Notes under the pieces: generated by a model | Seen by the model: the letters and a program-made list of their open reading frames with translations, nothing else | What the model was told of the DNA's origin: nothing | Database searches by the model: none | Assembly (NCBI RefSeq): GCF_900218065.1 | Contig: NZ_OBMU01000002.1 | Coordinates: 407,670-471,669, forward strand | Reading direction: 5' to 3' | Origin: Novosphingobium sp. Chol11 | GTDB lineage: Bacteria > Pseudomonadota > Alphaproteobacteria > Sphingomonadales > Sphingomonadaceae | DNA length: 64,000 nt | Translations under genes and position numbers: made by a program | Shown here: positions 46,206-55,350 of the stretch, one piece after another | Numbering within the stretch: the stretch's first letter is position 1 | Layout of the letters: each line of letters opens with the position of its first letter

Positions 46206-46667
46206 TTAGTTTCGGAGTTGTTCGATGAGCGCTTTCGCGGCTTTGGTCACATCTGCCCAGGTTTCATTGAAGCCTTCATCTTCGCCATAATAGGGGTCGG
46301 TGACGCTGGTGCCTTCGCGACCGGGAACGAGGTCCATGAGGAGGCGGAGGTCGGCGGTGCCGTCCGAGGGGCGGATGCGGCGGAGGTTTTTGAGGTTTTC
46401 CGCGTCGAGGGCGAAGATATGGTCGAAGCGGTGGAAATCGTCCGGGGTGACCTGGCGGCCGCGATAGGTGGATATGTCTATGCCGTTGCGGAGGGCGACG
46501 GCTTGGGCGCGCTTGTCCGGCGGGCAGTCTACGTGCCAGTCGCCGGTGCCTGCGGAATCGACCTCGACTTGAAGGCGCGCCTTTTCTGCTTCAGCGCGCA
46601 GGGCGGCTTCGGCAAGGGGCGAGCGGCAGATATTGCCGAGGCAGACGAACAGGACAGAGACGCTCAT
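46206..46667 (-). CDS. Low molecular weight protein tyrosine phosphatase
   Basis: 153 residues from ATG 46667, which overlaps the ATPase stop (ATGA). The signature CLGNICRS starts at Cys9 with Arg15 (CX5R) and Ser16. The DP acid segment SVTDPYYGEDEGF lies near residue 120. It removes phosphate from tyrosine or arginine phosphoproteins in the cytoplasm; many bacterial forms act on polysaccharide kinases or are general. Coupling with the upstream ATPase is a conserved-looking but unexplained arrangement. Confidence 0.95.
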   Translation of the reverse strand: MSVSVLFVCLGNICRSPLAEAALRAEAEKARLQVEVDSAGTGDWHVDCPPDKRAQAVALRNGIDISTYRGRQVTPDDFHRFDHIFALDAENLKNLRRIRPSDGTADLRLLMDLVPGREGTSVTDPYYGEDEGFNETWADVTKAAKALIEQLRN

Positions 46668-48118
46668 CCTTCGGCTGCCGCTGTCGAGAGGCCGAGGTGC
46701 GGCACGCCGATCGAGCGGCGGCCGCCGAAGTCGGTGCGGGCGACGATGACGCCGATCTTTTCCATATAGTCGATGAGGCGGCGGACGCGGCCCGGCGAAC
46801 TGGTGCCATAGGCGCGGGCGAGGGCGGCATCGTCGGGGCAGGGCAGGCCCTGCATCGCGGCGCGGGCGATGAGGAGGAAGGGAGCGAGCATGTCTTCGGG
46901 CAGGGGCTGCGCGGCCTTCATCGCGTCGTCCCAGCGCGGGTCGGCAGCGTCGAACATGCCTGCCTGCGCCATGGCGAAGCGCTTGCGGAAGGCGGCGAGG
47001 TCGAGCGGCGGTGTGCGCAGACCCTTCATCCGGCAACGGACGCCGAAATCCTGATAGAGGGTGGCTACGCTGGGCTGCGCGTCGCCCAGGTCGGCGACGA
47101 TCTCTTCCAAAACCGCGATGACCACGGGCTCATTCTGGCCGAAATCCAGTTCGGGGGCGGCAGGTTTGGCAAGGGGCGCGGCGGCGAGGGCGCGCATCAG
47201 TTCCTCGGCGGGGAGCGGCGGGGGTTCGGCGCGGGGTGGGGGAGGGGGCAGCGTGTCTTCGTCGCCTGCGCTGGCGAAAAGCAGCTCTTGCATATTTTCG
47301 GTCGCGGCTGCGGGGGGCGGCATCAGCTTGTGCGTGCCGCCGCGCGTGCTGGTCTTCACCGTGCCGATCTTCACCGCGACGGGGCGGCGGCAGATGGCGG
47401 GGCCGAGCGCGAGGAAGCGTCCGCGCTCCAAATCGCGTATCTGTTCGGCCTGGCGGCGCTCCATGCCGAGCAGGTCGGCGGCGCGGGCCATGTCGATGTC
47501 GAGGAAGGTGCGGCCCATGAGGAAGTTGGACGCCTCGGCCGCGACATTCTTTGCGAGCTTGGCGAGGCGCTGGGTGGCGATGACGCCCGCAAGACCGCGC
47601 TTGCGGCCGCGGCACATGAGGTTGGTCATGGCGGCGAGGCTGAGGCGGCGGGCTTCGTCGGAGACGTCACCGGCGGCGACTGGGGCGAACATCTGCGCTT
47701 CGTCCACCACGACGAGGGCGGGATACCAATGGTCGCGCGGGGCGTCGAACAGGGTGGAGAGGAAGGTGGCGGCGCATTTCATTTGCGCTTCGAGTTCGAG
47801 GCTTTCGAGGCTGAGGACCACCGACGCGCGATGTTCGCGGATGCGCGCGGCCATCTTGACGATCTCGCGCTCATTATAGTCGCCCGCGTCGATGACGACA
47901 TGGCCATATTCGTCGGCCAACGTGACGAAGTCGCCTTCCGGGTCGATGACGACCTGCTGGACGAGGGCGGCGCTTTCCTCCAGCAGGCGGCGGAGGAGGT
48001 GCGACTTGCCGGAACCCGAATTGCCCTGAACGAGCAAGCGGGTGGCGAGCAATTCCTCTACGTCGATCGGAACGGGGTTGCCGTTGCCGTCGGTTCCTAT
48101 GCTGATGGTGGCGGTCAC
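46664..48118 (-). CDS. HerA-like ATP-binding protein (DUF87-type)
   Basis: 484 residues from GTG 48118, chosen because AAAGGA lies just before it; longer frames upstream run into intergenic repeats. Walker A GNSGSGKS at 32-39, Walker B ALVVVDEAQMF around 130-142, and the arginine-rich MCRGRKRGLAGVIATQRLAKLAKNV are typical of HerA/VirB4-like motor ATPases. A proline-rich segment (about 310-325) leads to a C-terminal winged-helix-like part (SPGRVRRLIDYMEKIGVI). The exact role is unknown; related proteins act in DNA processing or resemble defence HerA proteins, but the nuclease partner is not present. Confidence 0.85.
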   Translation of the reverse strand: MTATISIGTDGNGNPVPIDVEELLATRLLVQGNSGSGKSHLLRRLLEESAALVQQVVIDPEGDFVTLADEYGHVVIDAGDYNEREIVKMAARIREHRASVVLSLESLELEAQMKCAATFLSTLFDAPRDHWYPALVVVDEAQMFAPVAAGDVSDEARRLSLAAMTNLMCRGRKRGLAGVIATQRLAKLAKNVAAEASNFLMGRTFLDIDMARAADLLGMERRQAEQIRDLERGRFLALGPAICRRPVAVKIGTVKTSTRGGTHKLMPPPAAATENMQELLFASAGDEDTLPPPPPRAEPPPLPAEELMRALAAAPLAKPAAPELDFGQNEPVVIAVLEEIVADLGDAQPSVATLYQDFGVRCRMKGLRTPPLDLAAFRKRFAMAQAGMFDAADPRWDDAMKAAQPLPEDMLAPFLLIARAAMQGLPCPDDAALARAYGTSSPGRVRRLIDYMEKIGVIVARTDFGGRRSIGVPHLGLSTAAAEG

Positions 48119-48184
48119 ATCTGTCCTTTGGCCCAGGCGGTGGGATTCGCGCAAGGGTGGTGTGGCGAAGGGCGCGCGCGGGCG

Positions 48185-48210
48185 GGCTTCGACAGGCTCA
48201 GCCCGAACGG
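48185..48210. repeat. Single arm of type I REP-like element
   Basis: GGCTTCGACAGGCTCAGCCC followed by GAACGG matches the right-arm consensus of the elements at 52622-52710 and 55351-55441. Only one arm is present, upstream of the HerA-like gene. Confidence 0.65.
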
Positions 48211-48260
48211 GCGGTGGGGGTGGCGGCTTGGAATTAGAACCGTAGCCTGTTTTTATTGTG

Positions 48261-48345
48261 GTCACCCCGGGCTTGACCCGGGGTCTCGCTCCCTTATTCG
48301 CATGGCTTGAAGAAAAGCGGGATCCCGGGTCAAGCCCGGGATGAC
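48261..48345. repeat. REP-like inverted element, type III (CCCGGGCTTGACCCGGG core)
   Basis: Arms at 48261-48290 and 48316-48345 are inverted copies differing at 3 of 30 positions. Each contains its own hairpin; the outer pair is C-G in the left arm (CCCCGGG...CCCGGGG) and T-A in the right, a compensatory change. It occupies the interval between the divergent ATPase and ppc genes. Confidence 0.8.
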
Positions 48346-48428
48346 GAGTTTGATATCGCGGCAGCGCGGTTCCGCGTAAGTGCGCGGACCCCTTGACCGG
48401 ACGATTGTTGCGGCGCAGCATCGATTTC

Positions 48429-51125
48429 ATGGCGACTCTTTCCTCTCCTCCTCCGCCGGTTACGCAAAATCCGGACATTCGTTACCTTGGCCGTCTGCTC
48501 GGCGACGTGATCCGGGCCTATGGCGGGGATCGGCTTTACCGGCAGACGGAATATATCCGCTCCGCGTCGGTCGACCGGGCGCGGGGGCTGCACGGCGCGG
48601 ATGTGGTGGATACCGGGCTGGAGGCGTTGAGCCTGGACGACACGCTGTCCTTCGTGCGCGGGTTCATGCTGTTTTCGATGCTCGCCAATCTGGCGGAGGA
48701 TCGGCAGGGGGTGGCGGCCGATCCGGACGCGGATGTGGCTTCGGCGATCGAGCGACTGGAGGCGCATGGGATCGGGCGGGACGCGGTGCTGGCGCTGCTT
48801 AACCATTCGCTGATCGTGCCGGTGCTGACCGCCCACCCAACCGAAGTGCGGCGCAAGAGCATGATTGATCATAAGAACCGCATCGCCGACTTGATGATGT
48901 TGAAGGATGCGGGGCGCGACGAGACCGAGGACGGGGAGAATCTGGACGAGGCGATCGCGCGGCAGATCGCGCTGTTATGGCAGACGCGGCCTTTGCGGCG
49001 GCAGAAGCTGTTCGTGCAGGATGAGATCGACAATGTCCTGACCTATTTTCGGGACGTGTTCCTGCCGGTGCTGCCTGCGCTTTATGCGCGGTGGGAGCGG
49101 GTGCTGGGCGTGCGGCCGCCGAGTTTCCTGCGGGTGGGGAACTGGATCGGCGGGGACCGGGACGGCAATCCGTTCGTGCAGGCGCCGCAGTTGCGGTCGG
49201 CGCTTGGGCGGGGGTGCGAGGCGGCGATCGCTTATTATCTGGAGGCGGTGCACGCGCTGGGGGCGGAACTGTCGCTTTCGACCGAGCTGGCGCATGTGCC
49301 GGAGGCGGTGCTGGAGCTGGCGGAGGCGAGCGGGGACAACTCGCCCAGCCGCGGGGACGAGCCCTATCGGCGCGCGCTGTCGGGGATTTATGCGCGGCTG
49401 GCGGCGACCTATCGGGAATTGGTGGGGAAAGAGCCGCCCCGTCCTTCGCGGTTGTCGGGAGAGCCCTATGCGCAGCCGGGGGATTTGCGGCGCGATCTGG
49501 TGACAGTGGCGCAGGGGCTGGCGAGCGAGGGCGATGGCGCGCTGGCGGCGGGCGGGGCGCTGGGGCGGCTGATCCGGGCGGTGGAGACGTTCGGGTTCCA
49601 CCTCGCGACGCTCGACATGCGGCAGAATAGCGATGTGCATGAGCGCGTGGTTGCTGAAATGCTGAAGGTCGCGGGGGTTGAGGCGGATTATGCCGCGCTG
49701 GATGAGGAGGCGCGGGTTGCTCTGCTGCGGGCGGAGTTGGCGAGCAATCGGCCGCTGGGTTCGCGCTTTTCGGAATATTCGGAGGAGACCGCGTCCGAAC
49801 TGGCGATCGTGCAGGCGGCGGCGGAGGCACATGAGACTTACGGGGCTGCGTGCATCAGCCACTATATCATCTCCAAGGCGGAGAGCGTTTCGGACCTGCT
49901 GGAGGTCAACCTGCTGCTGAAGGAGGCGGGCTTGTGGCGCGCGGGGAAGGATGGCGGACCGACGCGGGCGGCGATCATGGCGGTGCCGCTGTTCGAGACG
50001 ATCGCGGATCTGGAGGCCGCGCCGGGCATCATGGAGGCCTATTTCGGCCTGCCCGAGATCGCGGGGGTGGTGCGCGAGCGGGGTCATCAGGAAGTGATGA
50101 TCGGCTATTCCGACAGCAACAAGGATGGCGGCTATATCACGTCGACCTGGGGGCTGTATCAGGCGAGCAAGGCGCTGGCGCCGGTGTTCGAGGATGCGGG
50201 GACGGCGATGCAGCTGTTCCACGGCCGGGGCGGCGCGGTGGGGCGTGGCGGGGGTTCCTCCTTCGCGGCGATCCAGGCGCAGCCGCGCGGCACGGTGCAG
50301 GGGCGCATCCGCATCACAGAACAGGGCGAGGTGATCGCGGCCAAGTTCGGCACGCGCGACGTGGCGATGACCAATCTGGAGGCGATGACGAGCGCGACTT
50401 TGCTCGCCAGCCTGGAGCCGGAGGGGATTTCGGATCGGGACGCAGCGCGCTTTGCCGGGGCGATGGACGAACTGTCCAGGACCGCCTTCGCCGCTTATCG
50501 CGACCTGGTTTACGGGACGGAGGGGTTCAAGGAGCTCTTCCGCCAGCTGACGCCGATTCAGGAGATTTCCGGCCTGAAGATCGGGTCGCGGCCCGCCAGC
50601 CGGACCAAGAGCACGCGGATCGAGGATTTGCGTGCCATCCCGTGGGTGTTCAGCTGGTCGCAGGCGCGGGTGATGCTGCCCGGCTGGTACGGCATGGGAC
50701 AGGCGTTCGAGGCGTTTGAGGACAAGGCGCTGCTGGCTGACATGGCGCAGAGCTGGTCCTTCCTCAAATCCGCGCTCGCCAATCTGGAGATGGTGCTGGC
50801 GAAGTCGGATCTGGGGATTGCGGCGCATTATCTGCCGCTGGTCGAGGATCAAACGGTGGGCGGCGCGATCTTCGATCGTATCCGGGAAGGATGGCAGCTG
50901 ACCCATGACGGGCTGCTGGCGGCGACGGGGCAGTCGCGGTTGCTGGAGAAGAATCCGAAGCTGGATGAATCGATCCGGCTGCGGCTGCCCTATATCGAGC
51001 CCCTGAACCTGTTGCAGGTGGAACTGATGAAGCGCCATCGCGGTGGGGAGGATGATCCGCGGATCAAGGAAGGGATCGAGCTGTCCATCAACGCCATCGC
51101 CACGGCACTGCGCAACAGCGGCTAG
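48429..51125 (+). CDS. ppc: Phosphoenolpyruvate carboxylase
   Basis: 898 residues from ATG 48429; the Shine-Dalgarno is weak. The enzyme fixes bicarbonate onto PEP to make oxaloacetate. Motifs: catalytic His136 in LTAHPTEVRRKS, NWIGGDRDGNPFV, FHLATLDMRQNSDVHE, the second loop EVMIGYSDSNKDGGYITS, and the glycine-rich FHGRGGAVGRGGGSS. The C-terminus ends in NSG close to the usual NTG. No carboxylase regulator is adjacent. Confidence 0.97.
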   Translation: MATLSSPPPPVTQNPDIRYLGRLLGDVIRAYGGDRLYRQTEYIRSASVDRARGLHGADVVDTGLEALSLDDTLSFVRGFMLFSMLANLAEDRQGVAADPDADVASAIERLEAHGIGRDAVLALLNHSLIVPVLTAHPTEVRRKSMIDHKNRIADLMMLKDAGRDETEDGENLDEAIARQIALLWQTRPLRRQKLFVQDEIDNVLTYFRDVFLPVLPALYARWERVLGVRPPSFLRVGNWIGGDRDGNPFVQAPQLRSALGRGCEAAIAYYLEAVHALGAELSLSTELAHVPEAVLELAEASGDNSPSRGDEPYRRALSGIYARLAATYRELVGKEPPRPSRLSGEPYAQPGDLRRDLVTVAQGLASEGDGALAAGGALGRLIRAVETFGFHLATLDMRQNSDVHERVVAEMLKVAGVEADYAALDEEARVALLRAELASNRPLGSRFSEYSEETASELAIVQAAAEAHETYGAACISHYIISKAESVSDLLEVNLLLKEAGLWRAGKDGGPTRAAIMAVPLFETIADLEAAPGIMEAYFGLPEIAGVVRERGHQEVMIGYSDSNKDGGYITSTWGLYQASKALAPVFEDAGTAMQLFHGRGGAVGRGGGSSFAAIQAQPRGTVQGRIRITEQGEVIAAKFGTRDVAMTNLEAMTSATLLASLEPEGISDRDAARFAGAMDELSRTAFAAYRDLVYGTEGFKELFRQLTPIQEISGLKIGSRPASRTKSTRIEDLRAIPWVFSWSQARVMLPGWYGMGQAFEAFEDKALLADMAQSWSFLKSALANLEMVLAKSDLGIAAHYLPLVEDQTVGGAIFDRIREGWQLTHDGLLAATGQSRLLEKNPKLDESIRLRLPYIEPLNLLQVELMKRHRGGEDDPRIKEGIELSINAIATALRNSG

Positions 51126-51379
51126 AGGGTGAATCCGGGACGGCTAGCAGTCCAATGCCGCCCCGAACCCCTGGCGCTCCCCGTGAAGGAGGGCGCGAGC
51201 CGGAGAGCCGGGCGACAAAAGTAACCTGGCCAATTTCAGAAAAAAGCTAATCCAGCCAAGAAGATGAAGGCCGGATGAACGTCGATGGCCCATGCGGTGA
51301 GCAGAGTCCATGTTTTCATTCACAACCAATTCAACCGGGACGCGTTATCCTGCCTGTATTGGAGAAAAGGAGAGAGGCA

Positions 51380-51940
51380 ATGACGTGGTCCGGACGAAGG
51401 TTTCTGGCTGCGATCAGCCTTGCCGGTGCGGTGGCACTGGGCGGCTGCGCCTATGACGATGGATATTATGGCGGTGTGAGCGTCGGGTCAGGCTATTATG
51501 GCGGTGGCTATTATGACGATTATTATGGCCCCGCTTATTATGGTTCAGGCTATTACGGCCCCGGCTATGGCTGGTACGGCGATTATTATTATCCGGGCAG
51601 CGGCTACTATGTCTACGACCGGGGTGGACGCCGTCACCGCTGGAACAACGACCAGCGGCGCTATTGGGAAGGTCGGCGCAACGAGCGTGGCGACCATTGG
51701 CGCGGCAGTCTGGCCCGGCCGGAAGAAGGCCGCCTCTATCGCGATGGCCGCCGGGTGAGAGATGGCCAATGGCGTGGACGGGACAGGAACAATGCCACGG
51801 CTGCTCCTCCGGTCGTTCAGAGCCAGCCGCGCGCGGGTAGCCCACGCGGCAGCTGGAGCGGCGGCCGGTCGAGCGGTGCATCTGGTTCCACGACGACCCG
51901 TTCCGATGGAACGCACTGGCGCGGGACGCTGCGTCGCTGA
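51380..51940 (+). CDS. Tyr/Gly-rich lipoprotein
   Basis: 186 residues, ATG 51380 behind GGAGAGAGGCA. Lipobox LGGC gives a lipidated Cys at 23. The mature part opens with a striking Tyr/Gly tract (about 24-80, repeated GYYG, SGYYGPGYG), then a basic Arg-rich segment with WRG repeats (HWRGSLARPEEGRLYRD, GTHWRGTLRR). The Tyr-rich tract recalls RcnB- or BA14K-like envelope proteins, but the family is not certain. Its stop shares a base with the next start (TGATG), so the two lipoproteins are coupled. Confidence 0.85.
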   Translation: MTWSGRRFLAAISLAGAVALGGCAYDDGYYGGVSVGSGYYGGGYYDDYYGPAYYGSGYYGPGYGWYGDYYYPGSGYYVYDRGGRRHRWNNDQRRYWEGRRNERGDHWRGSLARPEEGRLYRDGRRVRDGQWRGRDRNNATAAPPVVQSQPRAGSPRGSWSGGRSSGASGSTTTRSDGTHWRGTLRR

Positions 51941-52599
51941 TGCGGGCTGGGTGGGGCGCTGCAACGCTGGTCATTTCCCTCTCGCTCGCCGCCTGTGACG
52001 GGCGGGAGGAAAGCGCGATCGACAATCTCGCCAACGGCGCTAACGCGGCGCAGGTGGAGAACAGCTTCCGCGCGGAGGCGCGGGAGGTGCTCGAACCCCT
52101 GCGGCCGCCCGAGCCGGGTACGCCCGGCGGCTTGCCGCCCGATGCCGCCCCGATCGAGGAAGGGTCGATCGACCCCAAGGGACCGCAAGGCGCCGCCCAG
52201 GTCGTGCAGGGCTATTATGCGCTGCTGGAACAGCGGCGTTTCGACGACGCGCAGGACCTTTGGAACGAGAAGGGCGCGATCGGCGCAGAGGATGATGAGG
52301 CTTTTGCCCGGCGTTTCCGCAATTTCAGCGAAATCCACGCCAATATCGGTGCGCCCGGTGAGATGGAGGGCGCGGCGGGCTCTTCCTATGTGACCGTGCC
52401 GGTGCAGGTTTATGGGCGGCTCGCGGTGAATGGTAAGCCTTGGTACAAGCTGCGGCAGGTGACGCTGCGGCGAGTCAATGACGTGCCGGGATCGAGCGAG
52501 GCTGACCGGCGGTGGCACATCGAGTCGATCGGACCTTATGTCGCGCCGGTTGAGGGCGAGGCTGGCGATGTGGGGAATGACGCGTCGGTGGGGCGTTAG
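51940..52599 (+). CDS. Lipoprotein of unknown function
   Basis: 219 residues, ATG 51940 overlapping the preceding stop. Lipobox LAAC (Cys19). An acidic, Pro-rich linker (about 40-75, PLRPPEPGTPGG) leads to an NTF2-like-looking domain: AAQVVQGYYALLEQRRFDDAQDLWNEK, SEIHANIGAPGEMEG, YVTVPVQVYGRL, WYKLRQVTLRRVND. The fold assignment is tentative. It and the Tyr-rich lipoprotein form a two-gene envelope unit. Confidence 0.85.
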   Translation: MRAGWGAATLVISLSLAACDGREESAIDNLANGANAAQVENSFRAEAREVLEPLRPPEPGTPGGLPPDAAPIEEGSIDPKGPQGAAQVVQGYYALLEQRRFDDAQDLWNEKGAIGAEDDEAFARRFRNFSEIHANIGAPGEMEGAAGSSYVTVPVQVYGRLAVNGKPWYKLRQVTLRRVNDVPGSSEADRRWHIESIGPYVAPVEGEAGDVGNDASVGR

Positions 52600-52621
52600 C
52601 TTGGAGAACTCCCCAAGTGCA

Positions 52622-52710
52622 ACTCGGGCTGAGCCTGTCGAAGCCCTTCCCTATCTTCTTCGGCGGTATGGAGAAGAAGTAAAGCCCTTCGACAAGCTCA
52701 GGGCGAACGG
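52622..52710. repeat. REP-like inverted element, type I, copy 1
   Basis: Arms around GGGCTGAGCCTGTCGAAGCCC (from 52626) and AAGCCCTTCGACAAGCTCAGG (from 52682) face each other. The inner hairpin is GGGCT/AGCCC in the left arm and GCCCT/AGGGC in the right, a compensatory change. It lies between the lipoprotein and ppiB genes, which converge. Confidence 0.8.
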
Positions 52711-52800
52711 AGAGGGGTGGGTGCCAAGTGGCCGAGAGTGATGCTGGAGCCAACCGTTGTGAAGGCGAGCGGAGTTAATTCCGCTCGCCTTGTCGCATTG

Positions 52801-53253
52801 TCAGGAAACGGTTGCCTTCAGGATCTTGCCCGGGGTGCGGGGCGGTTCGCCCTTGGGGAGGGCGTCGACATGTTCCATGCCGGACGTGACTTCGCCCCAG
52901 ACGGTGTACTGGCCGTCGAGGAAGGTGGCGTCGTCGAAGCAGATGAAGAACTGGCTGTTGGCGCTGTTCGGGTTCGCCGCGCGGGCCATGGAGCAGACGC
53001 CGCGGACATGGGGTTCGCGGCTGAATTCGGCCTTCAGGTCAGGCAGCTTCGACCCGCCCATGCCGGTGCCGGTCGGGTCACCGCCCTGCGCCATGAAGCC
53101 GGGGATGACGCGGTGGAAGACCACGCCGTCGTAGAAGCCTTCCTTGGTGAGCTGGGTGATACGTTCGACATGGCCGGGCGCCAGATCGGGGCGCAGCTTT
53201 ATGACGACATCGCCGCCGCTGTCGAGGGTGAGGGTGAGCGTTTCGTCGGCCAT
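52801..53253 (-). CDS. ppiB: Peptidyl-prolyl cis-trans isomerase, cyclophilin type
   Basis: 150 residues from ATG 53253 preceded by GAGGAGATTTCC. Cyclophilin landmarks in order: GFYDGVVFHRVIPGFMAQGGDPTGTGMGG, then FSREPHVRGVCSMARAANPNSANSQFFICF, and LDGQYTVWGEV. The catalytic Arg is in FHRVIPGF. No signal peptide, so cytoplasmic. Divergent from mgtE. Confidence 0.96.
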   Translation of the reverse strand: MADETLTLTLDSGGDVVIKLRPDLAPGHVERITQLTKEGFYDGVVFHRVIPGFMAQGGDPTGTGMGGSKLPDLKAEFSREPHVRGVCSMARAANPNSANSQFFICFDDATFLDGQYTVWGEVTSGMEHVDALPKGEPPRTPGKILKATVS

Positions 53254-53410
53254 GGAAATCTCCTCTTTCGGGGGAGTGGGGAAATGTTGGTCCATATAGA
53301 GCGTTAGGACCGGGATGGAAGCGCTTCAATCAATGTTTGAGGCATTGCATTTATCCCGATCATGAGCAAAAGCAGCCAAATGTTACAGGAACCGGACAGT
53401 AGGGGACGCG

Positions 53411-54859
53411 ATGAGCGAGCGAGCCGATATGGCCGAGCCCCGGCCGGACGAACTGCCTATTGACGACGTAGTCGTTGATGGACGCGCCGCCGAGCAGGCG
53501 GAATCCCGTCATGACGAGGATGACCGGCTGAGACCGGACTTTGTTTCCGCCGTGCTGGACGCGGTGGAGGATGGCGACCGCGATCGGGCGCGCGAACTGG
53601 TATCGCCGCTGCACCCGGCGGATATTGCCGACCTTCTGGAACTGACGCCGTCCGAGCGGCGGGGCGAGGTGGCGGCGGCGCTGGGCGATCTGGTCGGCGC
53701 AGAGGTGCTGTCCGAGCTTAACGACTATGTGCGCGACGACCTGCTCGATGCGCTGGAGCCGCAGCAGGTCGCGGACTTTGCCGCTGAACTCGATACCGAC
53801 GATGCCGTTGCGATCATCGAGGATATGGAGGAGGCCGATCAGCAGGCCGTTCTCGATGCGATGGAGCCGGAAGATCGCGCGGCGATCGAGAGCGCGCTCG
53901 CTTATCCCGAGGAGTCCGCCGGCCGATTGATGCAGCGCGATCTGGTCGCGGTGCCCGAAAATATGACGGTCGGCCAGGTGATCGACTATCTGCGCGACAA
54001 TCGCGACCTGACCACGGATTTTTGGGAAATCTTCGTGGTGGACGAGGCGCACAAGCCGATCGGCACCTGCCAGTTGAGCTGGATCCTGACCTGTCCACGC
54101 TCGATCGCCATGGCGGATGTCATGAAGCGCGAGCAGACGCTGATCCCGGTCGACATGGACCAGGAGGAAGTGGCGCTGCGCTTCCAGAAATATGCGCTGA
54201 TTTCGGCGGCTGTGGTGGATGCCAGCGGGCGGCTGGTCGGCATGATCACGGTCGATGACATCGTCCACATCATTTCCGAGGAAGCGGGCGAGGATATCTT
54301 GCGCCTGTCGGGTGCGGGCGAGGGCGACATCAATCAGCCGATATTGGAAACGGTGCGCACGCGCCTGTCATGGCTGGTGGTGAATCTGGGCACGGCGGTG
54401 CTGGCGGCGTCAGTGGTCGGGCTGTTCCAGGCGACGATATCCAAATATGTCGTGCTGGCCGTGCTGATGCCGATCGTGTCGGGCATGGGCGGCAATGCGG
54501 GGACCCAGACCATGGCGGTCGCGGTGCGCGCGCTGGCGACCAACCAGTTGACCAGTTCGAATACGATCCGGCAGATCGCGCGGGAGTTTCGCATCGCGAG
54601 CGCCAATGGCACGGCGCTCGGGATCATGGTCGGCCTGGCCGTGGGATTGATCTACGGCAATCATGATCTTGGCCTTGTCATAGCCATGGCGATGCTGATC
54701 AACAATCTGGTCGCGGGGCTGGCGGGCATATTGGTGCCGGTGACGCTGGACCGGTTCAATGTCGATCCGGCGGTATCGTCGGCTGTGTTCGTGACGACGA
54801 CGACGGACATCATGGGCTTCTTCTCTTTCCTGGGACTGGCGACGATCTGGGGTCTGTGA
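53411..54859 (+). CDS. mgtE: Magnesium transporter MgtE
   Basis: 482 residues. The N-terminal helical domain (about 40-160, LHPADIADLLELTPSERRGEVAAALGD) is followed by two CBS domains (about 165-290, YLRDNRDLTTDFWEIFVVDEAHKPIG and IDMVDI-type segments) and a C-terminal membrane domain with five helices, including the pore segment VSGMGGNAGTQTMAVAVRALA and GLAGILVPVTLDRF. The protein forms a Mg2+-gated channel. Alternate short starts are not needed. Confidence 0.96.
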   Translation: MSERADMAEPRPDELPIDDVVVDGRAAEQAESRHDEDDRLRPDFVSAVLDAVEDGDRDRARELVSPLHPADIADLLELTPSERRGEVAAALGDLVGAEVLSELNDYVRDDLLDALEPQQVADFAAELDTDDAVAIIEDMEEADQQAVLDAMEPEDRAAIESALAYPEESAGRLMQRDLVAVPENMTVGQVIDYLRDNRDLTTDFWEIFVVDEAHKPIGTCQLSWILTCPRSIAMADVMKREQTLIPVDMDQEEVALRFQKYALISAAVVDASGRLVGMITVDDIVHIISEEAGEDILRLSGAGEGDINQPILETVRTRLSWLVVNLGTAVLAASVVGLFQATISKYVVLAVLMPIVSGMGGNAGTQTMAVAVRALATNQLTSSNTIRQIAREFRIASANGTALGIMVGLAVGLIYGNHDLGLVIAMAMLINNLVAGLAGILVPVTLDRFNVDPAVSSAVFVTTTTDIMGFFSFLGLATIWGL

Positions 54860-54899
54860 CGGGCTTGACCCTGTGCATTGAGAGCCCATTTTCTTGTCC

Positions 54900-55298
54900 A
54901 TGCCCCTTCACATCACAAAGATTGCCTTTGGCAGCGAGAGCCCGGCGACGCTGCGCGCGTGGCTGGAAAGTCATTCCGGCGAGGCACGGCTGACGACCCG
55001 CTACCTGCCCAAGCGGGTGGCGGAGATGGCGGGCGGGTCGCTTTACTGGATACATCAGCACAGGCTGGTGGGGCGTAGTCCGTTGATCGGATTTCAAGAG
55101 ACCGGGCAGGGGCGCTTCTGGATCAAGCTGGAGCCGCGATTGATCGCGGTGCGCGGTGCGCCCAAGCGTGCGCATCAGGGATGGCGATACTTGGAGGAGA
55201 AGGATGCGCCGCCTGATCTGGGGTCGGGCGAGGTGGATGATCTGGAGGCGATGCCGCCCGCGATGCTGGGGGAGTTGACGCGGTTGGGATTGGTTTGA
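54900..55298 (+). CDS. DUF1489-family protein
   Basis: 132 residues from ATG 54900 (a TTG at 54894 lies in frame). Begins MPLHITKIAFGSESPATLRAW, and contains TRYLPKRVAEM, GGSLYWIHQHRLVGRSPLIGF and GWRYLEEKDAPPDL, which match DUF1489, a small protein conserved in alphaproteobacteria of unknown function. It follows mgtE by 40 bases and may be cotranscribed. Confidence 0.9.
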   Translation: MPLHITKIAFGSESPATLRAWLESHSGEARLTTRYLPKRVAEMAGGSLYWIHQHRLVGRSPLIGFQETGQGRFWIKLEPRLIAVRGAPKRAHQGWRYLEEKDAPPDLGSGEVDDLEAMPPAMLGELTRLGLV

Positions 55299-55350
55299 GG
55301 GAGGGTATTGGAGACCTCGTTCCCGTTCGGACTGTTGGCTATTCTCCAGC

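Noticed and set aside
46664..48118. HerA-type anti-phage system
   Set aside because: No nuclease, Sir2 or other effector gene is next to it; its only coupled partner is a low molecular weight phosphatase, so a defence call is not supported.
48975..51038. 687-residue minus-strand frame opposite ppc
   Set aside because: It is the antisense shadow of PEP carboxylase, with the Arg/His/Pro/Gln-rich composition typical of such frames and no recognisable motif.
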